The notes below the pieces were generated by a model, which saw only the letters and a program-made list of their open reading frames with translations, was not told the DNA's origin and made no database searches. The translations under genes were made by a program, and so were the position numbers. Shown here piece by piece: positions 1 to 5,043 of a stretch of 5,043 nt of DNA. Within the stretch, counting starts at the first letter, position 1, and the number at the start of each line of letters is the position of its first letter. The DNA is taken from assembly GCA_016208805.1 (NCBI GenBank), contig JACQXL010000133.1, positions 3,547 to 8,589 of the forward strand, written 5' to 3'. The DNA comes from Planctomycetota bacterium. Its GTDB lineage: Bacteria > Planctomycetota > MHYJ01 > JACQXL01.

Positions 1-610
1 CGAGATGCTCCATGCAACCATTGACCGTGTTAACGAGAACTTCAGCCATATTTTCCGCAAACTCTTCGGCGGCGGCAAGGCCGAATTGGTCATAGTTGAG
101 CCGCGAACCGTGGTGGACAAGCAAACACAGATACCGTTCCCGGCTGACAAGACCGCTGAGCCGCCGGTCGAAGCGCCGCAGGCGCCGGAGCCGGTTGCTC
201 CAGACCAGAAACCGGCTCGCAACGATATCCTGGAATCCGGCATAGATATCATTGCCAAACCGCCCGGCAAGGAGCCGTCATCCATCAGTCTGCTGTCCGG
301 CGGCGAGAAGTCGCTCACGGCCATTGCCCTGGTGATGGCCATATTCAAACTCAAGGCCAGCCCGTTCTGCATCCTTGACGAAGCAGACTCGGCGCTGGAT
401 GAGCATAACCTGGACCGTTTTGCCGCCCTGATTAAGGAATTCTCGTCAAATTCCCAGTTCATCGTCATCACCCACAACAAAAAGACGATGATGCACGCCA
501 ATATCCTTTACGGGTTGACGATGCAGACGCCCGGCGTCTCCAAAAAGGTCTCGGTCAAAATGGACGATAAGGGGGTTGCCCAGCCGGTCCAGCCCGCCGC
601 AAATAATTAG
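1..610 (+). CDS. smc: Chromosome segregation ATPase SMC, C-terminal end (5' truncated)
   Basis: This is the 3' end of a gene that starts before the window; the first whole codon is at 2-4, and the frame is open from there. SMC dimers with ScpA/ScpB use ATP to compact and segregate the chromosome. Only the C-terminal half of the ATPase head is present, about 200 of the usual 1,150-1,200 residues. Numbering from the Met at position 5, the visible parts are the NFSHIFRKLFGGG entry strand (residues 12-24), the ABC signature LLSGGEKS (96-103), Walker B with the catalytic acid FCILDEAD (121-128, D125/E126), the D-loop SALDE (129-133), and the switch histidine in ITHNKKTM (155-162, H157). It ends in the family's usual GVSKKVSVKM strand. 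The oddity is a Pro/Ala/Glu-rich stretch at residues 34-72, where most SMCs have only a few residues. SMC and not RecN or SbcC fits best because of the GGG-AEL and LYGLTMQ motifs. The identification is firm; the Met at position 5 is internal. Confidence 0.95.
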   Translation, partial: EMLHATIDRVNENFSHIFRKLFGGGKAELVIVEPRTVVDKQTQIPFPADKTAEPPVEAPQAPEPVAPDQKPARNDILESGIDIIAKPPGKEPSSISLLSGGEKSLTAIALVMAIFKLKASPFCILDEADSALDEHNLDRFAALIKEFSSNSQFIVITHNKKTMMHANILYGLTMQTPGVSKKVSVKMDDKGVAQPVQPAANN

Positions 611-615
611 CCGTA

Positions 616-658
616 ACCACAGACCCCGATAGCCATCGGGGCAGATTAACACAGATTA
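616..658. repeat. CACAGATTA-type repeat interrupted by a hairpin
   Basis: Just after smc lies ACCACAGA, then an 18-bp hairpin, then CAGATTAACACAGATTA. Removing the hairpin and one CAGA gives a continuous ACCACAGATTAACACAGATTA with a 10-nt internal period. From memory, repeats of this type are scattered in many environmental bacterial genomes, but that cannot be tested here. A rough inverted counterpart, AAATCTGCTTAATCCG, lies at 712-727. There is no coding potential of note. Confidence 0.6.
624..641. repeat. 18-bp hairpin element flanked by CAGA duplications
   Basis: CCCCGAT (624-630) pairs perfectly with ATCGGGG (635-641) around the loop AGCC. CAGA stands immediately on both sides (620-623 and 642-645), as after insertion with a 4-bp target duplication. 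A second copy with the same arms and another loop lies inside aroDE at 1382-1397. No T-run follows, so it is not a typical intrinsic terminator, although it might stabilise the smc 3' end. Confidence 0.65.
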
Positions 659-671
659 CTCTATTCTTTTA

Positions 672-702
672 TTGTCTCTTACACATTATTGTGCTATATA
701 AT
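672..702 (+). promoter_or_regulatory. Weak sigma-70-like promoter candidate for aroDE
   Basis: TTGTCT (672-677) could serve as the -35 box with either TATATA (695-700, 17-bp spacer) or TATAAT (697-702, 19-bp spacer) as the -10 box. It sits in the AT-rich gap 40-70 bp before the aroDE start. A small hairpin, AGCAG (704-708) with CTGCT (715-719), would lie just at the start of the transcript. The -35 box matches consensus at only four of six bases, so this is tentative. Confidence 0.35.
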
Positions 703-742
703 CAGCAGTTAAATCTGCTTAATCCGTTTACTGGATAGTTTT

Positions 743-2227
743 ATGATTTGTATTGCCATATCGGGCCAGCGGATGTCTGAACTCAACCGGAACCTTAAAG
801 CCGCCGTCGTCCTAGCTGATATAGTTGAAATCAGGGCAGATGGAGTCAGGGATTTTTCACTATCAAGACTTCCTTCATCCCTGAAATGTCCTGTTATCTT
901 CACCTGCCGCAGTAAAACTCAAGGCGGTCGTTTCAACGGCAGTGAATCCATGCGTCTGAATCTGATTCAACAAGCGATTGACTCCAACAGGTTTGACTAT
1001 GTTGATGTTGATATCGGCGACAGAATCCGCCGACCGCAGAGCCACACTAAAATAATCCTATCCCATCATAACTTTCATAATACACCGAACAATCTCGTAG
1101 CGGTCTATCGCCGTCTGGCGGCTAAAGGACCGGATGCGGTCAAGATTGTTACTTACGCCAGAGGGATTGAGGACAACCTCAAAATATTCCGCTTGACCGG
1201 ATACGCCTCCGGGCGAATACCTCTGATTGTCTTCTGTATGGGCCAGGCCGGGCTGATTAGCCGGGTTCTTTATAAGAAGTTTGGGTTCTTTCTGACCTAC
1301 GCCGCTCTGGACGGCGCTTTAGAGCCAGTTAGGGATGGCGCTCCCGCCAAGTCGGGACGCCAGACCGTTACTGGCTCTTATCCCGATTCACATCGGGGGA
1401 AAGGAACCGCACCCGGACAGATACCCTTCAGCGAATTAAAATATATGTATTGCGCAGACCAACTCAATAAAAATACTGCCGTATATGGCTTGCTTGGTTA
1501 CCCACTGGGCCATTCAGTCAGTCCTCTTCTCTTTAACTATAGATTCAGGGAAAAACGGATGAACGCGGTCTATCTGCCATTTGCCACAGAAAGACTTGTT
1601 GCCCTACCCCAGATTATCAGGAAACTGAATATTCGCGGGCTGAGTGTGACCATCCCTCACAAGACTGCGATTATAAGATATCTGGATAAGTTAGAACCGG
1701 AGGCAAAGACCATCGGAGCGGTTAATACGGCCTATAAACGGGCTAAACAGTTGATAGGCGCTAATACGGATTATTACGGGATACGCCAGAGCCTTAAAGA
1801 TATTCCCTGTTCCTGCGGTATAAACGCGCTGGTACTGGGGGCGGGCGGCGCGGCCCGAGCCGTGGTTTATGCGCTCCGCCAGTCCGGCATCCCGGTTACG
1901 GTGGCCAGCCGCAACCGCCGGCAGGGCAGGCAACTTGCCGCACGATTCGGCTGTGAATATCTGCATTGGTCTGACCTCAACCGCCGGAATCTTGAGCGTA
2001 TCTCGCTTCTGGTCAATGCCACGCCGGTCGGGATGTTTCCCGATATAAATAAAAGTCCGCTCAAGGCGTCGCTCCTGAATAAGTGGATGACAATTTTTGA
2101 CACGGTCTATAATCCGTCTGAGACGCGCCTGCTCAAAGACGCCCGCCGGCGCGGTTGCCGGACCGTCAGCGGGCTGGAGATGTTCATCCACCAAGCGGAT
2201 AGCCAGTTCAGGTATTTTGTTAGATGA
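743..2227 (+). CDS. aroDE: Bifunctional 3-dehydroquinate dehydratase / shikimate dehydrogenase (AroDE)
   Basis: This cytoplasmic enzyme carries out steps 3 and 4 of the shikimate pathway: 3-dehydroquinate to 3-dehydroshikimate, then NADPH-dependent reduction to shikimate. Residues 1-232 form a type I dehydratase. They show EIRAD (29-33), TCRSKTQGG (54-62, R56), SHHNF with catalytic H109, VKI with Schiff-base K134, FCMGQAGLISR (164-174, R174), and lid residues APGQ (223-226). Gln60 stands where the Salmonella enzyme has Glu86; as I recall, some Gram-positive enzymes also have Gln. Residues 245-494 form shikimate dehydrogenase: GLLGYPLGHSVSP (249-261), SVTIPHK with catalytic K307, GAVNT (325-329), ANTD with D343, the NADPH loop GAGGAARA (366-373), SRNRR (389-393), NATPVGM (425-431), and the Gln484 region. 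About 30 extra residues (190-221) interrupt the lid and coincide with a repeat. Met1 is chosen because the first beta strand (ICIAIS) begins at once; the ribosome site is weak (GGA at 733-735). Both active sites look intact. Confidence 0.95.
   Translation: MICIAISGQRMSELNRNLKAAVVLADIVEIRADGVRDFSLSRLPSSLKCPVIFTCRSKTQGGRFNGSESMRLNLIQQAIDSNRFDYVDVDIGDRIRRPQSHTKIILSHHNFHNTPNNLVAVYRRLAAKGPDAVKIVTYARGIEDNLKIFRLTGYASGRIPLIVFCMGQAGLISRVLYKKFGFFLTYAALDGALEPVRDGAPAKSGRQTVTGSYPDSHRGKGTAPGQIPFSELKYMYCADQLNKNTAVYGLLGYPLGHSVSPLLFNYRFREKRMNAVYLPFATERLVALPQIIRKLNIRGLSVTIPHKTAIIRYLDKLEPEAKTIGAVNTAYKRAKQLIGANTDYYGIRQSLKDIPCSCGINALVLGAGGAARAVVYALRQSGIPVTVASRNRRQGRQLAARFGCEYLHWSDLNRRNLERISLLVNATPVGMFPDINKSPLKASLLNKWMTIFDTVYNPSETRLLKDARRRGCRTVSGLEMFIHQADSQFRYFVR
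1321..1398. repeat. Palindromic repeat inserted in frame within aroDE
   Basis: An outer stem pairs AGAGCCAGT (1321-1329) with ACTGGCTCT (1370-1378). An inner stem pairs TGGCG-C-TCCCG (1336-1346, one bulged C at 1341) with CGGGACGCCA (1353-1362) around the loop CCAAGT. A second hairpin follows at once: CCCGAT (1382-1387) with ATCGGG (1392-1397), the same arms as the hairpin after smc. The translated stretch (about residues 190-221) has no counterpart in ordinary dehydratases, whose TYAAL strand leads almost directly to APGQ. The position and length keep the reading frame. Confidence 0.75.
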
Positions 2228-2231
2228 TCTT

Positions 2232-2302
2232 TACCACGAAAACACGAAATGACCAAAACACGAAACCATTTCGTGTCTTCTGGTTTTTGTGCTTTCGTGG
2301 TA
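2232..2302. repeat. 71-bp inverted repeat of CACGAAA units between aroDE and the next gene
   Basis: TACCACGAAA (2232-2241) pairs perfectly with TTTCGTGGTA (2293-2302). CAC/GTG and AAA/TTT pairs continue inward. A central hairpin pairs ACACGAAA (2258-2265) with TTTCGTGT (2269-2276) around CCA. The left arm contains repeated ACACGAAA units. It starts five bases after the aroDE stop codon and could form a long RNA stem at the end of that transcript, protecting it or slowing elongation. A T-run is lacking, so termination is uncertain. Confidence 0.7.
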
Positions 2303-2323
2303 TGGTTCTTTAGATAATTACTA

Positions 2324-2352
2324 TTGACATTAATAATGTCTAAATCTATAAT
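2324..2352 (+). promoter_or_regulatory. Consensus sigma-70 promoter for the exported TPR/protease-like gene
   Basis: TTGACA (2324-2329) and TATAAT (2347-2352) are both perfect consensus boxes with the optimal 17-bp spacer. Transcription should begin near 2359, giving a leader of about 30 nt. Palindromes overlie it: GACATTA-A-TAATGTC (2326-2340) covers part of the -35 box and the spacer, and CTAAAT-CTATA-ATTTAG (2340-2356) brackets the -10 box. They may be operators. Confidence 0.8.
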
Positions 2353-2389
2353 TTAGTGACTAAAATCACATAGGAGAAGGGAGGGAATT

Positions 2390-4750
2390 ATGATAAGAAA
2401 TCGTTACCGGATGGCCATAATTTGGTTGATACTTTGTGTTCTTTGTGTCTTTGTGGTGAATCACGGCCTGGCCGATGACACGCCCGAAACCATCTTTGCC
2501 GAAGCCGAGAAACTCTTTGAAGCGCAGGACTACGACGGCGCACTCAAACTCTATAACCAACTTCTGGACAAGAAATACGCCACTACCAAATTCGTCACCT
2601 CCAACAAAGACGACATCACCGCCAAAATCAAGTTCTGCCAGAAGAAGGTCGGCGTGGTAACCGATATCACATCAATCCTCAACGGCAAGGCCGAACTCAA
2701 GAAATTCGGCAAGGACGATTACCTGACCGTCACCTACGATTTCTCCAAGGACGACCAGTTAAAGGATTTCACCACGGACGAAATAGAGTTATCCATTCTG
2801 GACGGCAAATTACAGATGATAGCCAAATACGGCCAGGCCAGCCGCGGCGCGGCCTGGCTCAACAACATCACATTTATGGACAAGGTCTCTGTCCGGTTCA
2901 AGGCCAAGATAACCTCGGATACCTCGGAGGAATTCGGCATCTTCCTGCTGGGCGGGTTCCGGCGGGACGGTTACGGCTATTTCTTTAATTATAACACGGG
3001 CGGACTGGGGCTGGTCAAGGGCGCCGGCACGGCTTCCAACTTCATCTCGTTCACCACCGGCAAGGTTATCCCGGACCGGATGGTTGCCACCATCGGCAAC
3101 TTCTCCAAGCCCAAGATTGAGCCCAATAAACAATACGATTTCTATATCACCTACAACAAGGGCAAACATCAGGTCTGCGTGGATAATGTCGTCCAGAAGG
3201 AAGCCAACAACAACAAGGTTACCTCAGGCGGATTCGGGCTCAATTGCGCCAAGGCGACCATCCTGATAGACGACCTGAAGATAGAAGGGGTGCTGGAACC
3301 GCAATCAACCCGTAAGACCCTGGTCGGCCTGACCGCGGAGAAAACGGCTGACCTCCAGGAAAAGTCAGATGAAGAAACTGCCCTACGTATCCGGGAATCA
3401 GAGGCCAATATCTCCAACCGAGACATCCTCGCCTTCAAACGGTCCGAGGAGTTATTGGACCAGGGCTCGGCCGCGGCCAAAGAGTTGGTCCAGGAAGGGC
3501 TCGAACTCCTGCTGGAAATACCGGTTGAGGCCATCGTGGATATTGACTCTTTGTTCAAGCACATCCAGAAAGGGATAGACAAGTTCGGCGAGGCCGTCCA
3601 GATTGACCGCAAGAGTGCGGTCGGCTATTATTGCCGGAGCCGCTGTTACCGGTTGATGGGCGACATAGAAAAGGCGCTGGCCGAGGTGGCCCGGGCCGTT
3701 GAGGTTGACCCGACCTTCTACGAGGGCTTTTGCGAGATGGGCGAACTGAATATGTTTCAGGGCCAGTATGAAAACGCACTCAAGGGCTTCAACCAGGCCA
3801 TTGCGGCCAAGGACGACTGCGCCGAAGCGTACGCTGGCCGGGGTTATGTCTCTTTTGCCACCGGCAACAAGGCCGAAGCGCTGGATGACCTGGAAAAGGC
3901 CGTCAAACTTGACCCGACCGACGAAAAGGCAACCAAATACCTTAATAATGTAAAACACGTCATTAACGGACCGATGTGGCAGAAGACCTACACCAAGGAA
4001 ACCAGGTTCTTCACGTTGAAGACCGATATCAGCCAGCAGAAATGCGATTTCTACAGCGCCCATCTGGAAACGATTATCAAGCAAATTGTCCGCACCCTCG
4101 GGCTGAAAGAACAACCGCTCCTCAATTCCAATGTGGAGGTCCTGATATTTGACAGCAAAAAGGGCTATCAGACTTATGCCGGGCTGACCACCGGCAGTAA
4201 GGTTGAAAGCACGCTCGGCTATTACCATCCGATTTACCGGCAACTGCTCCTTTACGAGCCGCCCGGCCGGGAGCAGGATACCCTCCGGGTGATGTATCAC
4301 GAAGGGTTCCATATGGTCATTGACAATTTCTCCCGTAACCTGTCCATCTGGTTGGAGGAAGGACTGGCCGAGTATTTCGGCGGCGCGACGGTGAAATTAG
4401 ACGGCGGCGTACAGGTCTCGTTCGGCGAGATACAGAAAGAACAGATGAGCAACCTCTGGAACGCTCTGGAATATGACCGGACCTACTCCTTCCGCCAGAT
4501 TATGAACGAAACTAAACAGCAGTTCTATAACCAGGGCGAGTCGTTCAAATACGTCCAGGCCTGGTCTATGAACCACTTCTTCCTGCACTACCGCAACGGC
4601 CAGTATGCCAAAAACCTGAGCGACTATTTCTACACGTTGGTTTCGGGTAAATCGGCCAAGGAGGCATTTGACAAGGGCTTCGGCAAGGCCGACCTGGCCA
4701 AGATGGAAAAAGAATGGCGGGACTACACATTGAAACTCAGGCCGAAGTAG
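2390..4750 (+). CDS. Exported beta-sandwich/TPR protein with DUF1570-like zinc-protease domain
   Basis: This 786-residue protein is likely periplasmic or surface-exposed. A signal peptide (1-28) has n-region MIRNRYR, a hydrophobic core at residues 8-23, and probable cleavage after GLA. Residues 31-65 resemble one TPR hairpin. Residues 110-303 are strand-rich, ending TILIDDLKIEGVLE, like the LamG / 3-keto-disaccharide-hydrolase jelly-roll folds that bind or cut sugars; this is inferred from pattern only. A helical linker leads to three TPRs (408-441, 442-475, 477-510; two end in DP), which suggests protein-protein contacts. Residues 525-786 look like the peptidase-MA/DUF1570 family: HEGFH (637-641) supplies two zinc ligands and the catalytic Glu638, and WLEEGLAEYFGG (654-665) probably supplies the third ligand (Glu657). 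Activity is plausible, but the substrate is unknown. The start is fixed by AGGGAGGG (2378-2385) just upstream of the ATG and by the signal peptide; the alternative Met8 would lose the basic n-region. The gene has its own promoter and no clear partner. Confidence 0.85.
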   Translation: MIRNRYRMAIIWLILCVLCVFVVNHGLADDTPETIFAEAEKLFEAQDYDGALKLYNQLLDKKYATTKFVTSNKDDITAKIKFCQKKVGVVTDITSILNGKAELKKFGKDDYLTVTYDFSKDDQLKDFTTDEIELSILDGKLQMIAKYGQASRGAAWLNNITFMDKVSVRFKAKITSDTSEEFGIFLLGGFRRDGYGYFFNYNTGGLGLVKGAGTASNFISFTTGKVIPDRMVATIGNFSKPKIEPNKQYDFYITYNKGKHQVCVDNVVQKEANNNKVTSGGFGLNCAKATILIDDLKIEGVLEPQSTRKTLVGLTAEKTADLQEKSDEETALRIRESEANISNRDILAFKRSEELLDQGSAAAKELVQEGLELLLEIPVEAIVDIDSLFKHIQKGIDKFGEAVQIDRKSAVGYYCRSRCYRLMGDIEKALAEVARAVEVDPTFYEGFCEMGELNMFQGQYENALKGFNQAIAAKDDCAEAYAGRGYVSFATGNKAEALDDLEKAVKLDPTDEKATKYLNNVKHVINGPMWQKTYTKETRFFTLKTDISQQKCDFYSAHLETIIKQIVRTLGLKEQPLLNSNVEVLIFDSKKGYQTYAGLTTGSKVESTLGYYHPIYRQLLLYEPPGREQDTLRVMYHEGFHMVIDNFSRNLSIWLEEGLAEYFGGATVKLDGGVQVSFGEIQKEQMSNLWNALEYDRTYSFRQIMNETKQQFYNQGESFKYVQAWSMNHFFLHYRNGQYAKNLSDYFYTLVSGKSAKEAFDKGFGKADLAKMEKEWRDYTLKLRPK
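2432..2458. repeat. Three 9-bp tandem units encoding the signal-peptide core
   Basis: CTTTGTGTT, CTTTGTGTC and TTTGTGGTG lie head to tail in frame and encode LCV-LCV-FVV, residues 15-23 of the exported protein. On the minus strand they read CACCACAAAG, then ACACAAAG, then AACACAAAG. This is related in style to the CACGAAA inverted repeat 130 bp upstream. From memory, dispersed repeats of this form are frequent and often translate to HHKDTKNTK-like spurious peptides. Confidence 0.65.
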
Positions 4751-4759
4751 ATATTTTAA

Positions 4760-4787
4760 TTGACAGTAACGAATAAATCAGTATAGT
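4760..4787 (+). promoter_or_regulatory. Sigma-70 promoter for the last exported-protein gene
   Basis: A perfect -35 box TTGACA (4760-4765) is followed after 16 bp by TATAGT (4782-4787), five of six consensus bases. It starts nine bases after the stop codon of the preceding gene. The predicted transcription start is near 4794, which leaves about 135 nt of untranslated leader. No terminator hairpin separates the two genes, so read-through from upstream is also possible. Confidence 0.7.
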
Positions 4788-4794
4788 GGTGTAT

Positions 4795-4914
4795 ATGAAA
4801 TCAGAGGGTTATCGTTGTAAGACGACGGCATCTGAGATAAGCACTTTGTTACCCTCCCATAGAAAACCTGACCACAGATATTACCCAGTGTCCTTTTTAC
4901 CTACCAAGAACTAA
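4795..4914 (+). CDS. Possible 39-residue leader peptide
   Basis: An ATG at 4795 opens a frame of 39 codons (MKSEGYRCK... ending ...LPTKN) whose TAA stop at 4912-4914 abuts the ribosome binding site of the next gene. The ATG falls at or next to the predicted transcription start, so it would be read leaderless; no ribosome binding site precedes it. The peptide has no recognised family, no hydrophobic segment and no run of one amino acid typical of attenuation peptides. An open frame this short arises easily by chance, so this is a weak call. If translated, ribosomes would pass through the pairing segments described for the leader. Confidence 0.15.
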   Translation: MKSEGYRCKTTASEISTLLPSHRKPDHRYYPVSFLPTKN

Positions 4915-4915
4915 A

Positions 4916-4921
4916 GGAGGG
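4916..4921 (+). promoter_or_regulatory. Strong ribosome binding site GGAGGG of the last gene
   Basis: AAAGGAGGG (4913-4921) lies seven bases before the ATG at 4929 and fixes that start. Its GGAGGG core can be fully masked by CCCTCC at 4852-4857, which makes it the likely control point of this gene. Confidence 0.75.
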
Positions 4922-4928
4922 ATATTTT

Positions 4929-5043
4929 ATGCAAATCATCTCTAACAACAAGGCCGGCAAGGCGTTTTCGGTCGTCATCGCAGTTATCCTGATAATGTTA
5001 TTCGGCGCCAACGGTTACTCGCTCTCATCGGATAACATCTGGA
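4929..5043 (+). CDS. Exported protein, N-terminal start only (3' truncated)
   Basis: Only the first 38 codons are in the window. They encode a clear export signal: a polar n-region with Lys8 and Lys11, a hydrophobic core at residues 12-27 (AFSVVIAVILIMLFGA), and a likely signal-peptidase I site near GYS at residue 31, followed by a polar LSSDN mature start. There is no lipobox cysteine in what is visible. The function cannot be told. The start is well supported by the optimally spaced ribosome binding site. It is the second exported protein in a row, but it has its own promoter and leader, so it need not work with the TPR/protease-like protein upstream. Confidence 0.8.
   Translation, partial: MQIISNNKAGKAFSVVIAVILIMLFGANGYSLSSDNIW

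Larger units (their letters stand above)
4794..4928 (+). promoter_or_regulatory. Structured leader with candidate ribosome-site switch
   Basis: The leader is long for a gene with its own promoter. CCCTCC (4852-4857) is exactly complementary to GGAGGG (4916-4921), the ribosome binding site of the next gene. The same segment, as ACCCTC (4851-4856), can instead pair with GAGGGT (4804-4809). TCAGA (4801-4805) with TCTGA (4831-4835) competes in turn with that second pairing, sharing 4804-4805. A small stem, TCGT (4812-4815) with ACGA (4822-4825), lies between. Scattered matches to the TPP (THI) riboswitch core are present: GGGT, CTGAGAT, ACCCT, ACCTGA, GATA-T-CC. The helices P4 and P5 of that class are not conserved. 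The leader is inferred to be regulatory; any ligand is unknown. Confidence 0.4.

Noticed and set aside
624..641. Intrinsic terminator of smc
   Set aside because: The stem is good but no T-run follows (CAGATTAAC), and the same hairpin occurs inside aroDE, where termination would be harmful.
1322..1405. Frameshift or assembly error in aroDE
   Set aside because: The frame is the same on both sides and all motifs continue, so an in-frame insertion explains it better.
1691..2194. Minus-strand open frame of 167 codons opposite the shikimate dehydrogenase domain
   Set aside because: The opposite strand carries intact catalytic and NADPH motifs; the antisense product has no family features.
2232..2302. 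CRISPR-like repeats
   Set aside because: The units are short, form one palindrome and have no regular spacers.
2366..2560. Minus-strand small frame containing HHKDTKNTK
   Set aside because: It is the antisense reading of the repeat in the signal-peptide region; such peptides are commonly spurious.
3452..4312. Minus-strand open frame of 286 codons opposite the exported TPR/protease-like gene
   Set aside because: It is a mirror of the codon bias of the + strand gene, has no ribosome binding site or recognisable domain, and lies wholly inside a gene with clear motifs.

Overview
The window looks like a piece of chromosome from an uncultivated bacterium of the PVC group, most likely a Planctomycetota-type lineage. 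This is inference. It rests on the AroD-AroE fusion, known from Chlamydiae and relatives, on a TPR protein ending in a DUF1570/peptidase-MA-like zinc protease domain, a type abundant in Planctomycetes, and on several small palindromic or AC-rich repeats of the kind scattered through such genomes. Base composition is roughly balanced in the genes, and the gaps are AT-rich. All four clear genes lie on the + strand, and no RNA gene, insertion sequence or CRISPR array is visible.

Layout: (1) positions 1-610 hold the 3' end of smc, the chromosome-condensation ATPase, with an unusual Pro/Ala-rich insert in its head domain. (2) 611-742 is a gap with a CACAGATTA-type repeat split by an 18-bp hairpin, and a weak promoter candidate. 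(3) 743-2227 encodes a complete bifunctional AroDE (3-dehydroquinate dehydratase plus shikimate dehydrogenase). It carries an in-frame, hairpin-rich insert in the active-site lid of the first domain. (4) 2228-2389 holds a 71-bp inverted repeat, then a consensus sigma-70 promoter (TTGACA, 17 bp, TATAAT) overlaid with palindromes, then a strong ribosome binding site. (5) 2390-4750 encodes a 786-residue exported protein: signal peptide, short helical repeat, beta-sandwich, three TPRs, and a zinc-protease-like domain with HEGFH and EEGLAEY. (6) 4751-4928 has a second good promoter and a leader of about 135 nt with mutually exclusive pairings that could hide or expose the next ribosome binding site. 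(7) 4929 to the end is the start of another exported protein.

The genes do not form one pathway. smc and aroDE are housekeeping genes, while the last two are exported proteins with their own promoters. The points most worth following are the switch-like leader before the last gene, the repeat-derived insert in AroDE, the repeat-derived signal peptide of the protease-like protein, and the hairpin flanked by CAGA duplications after smc.
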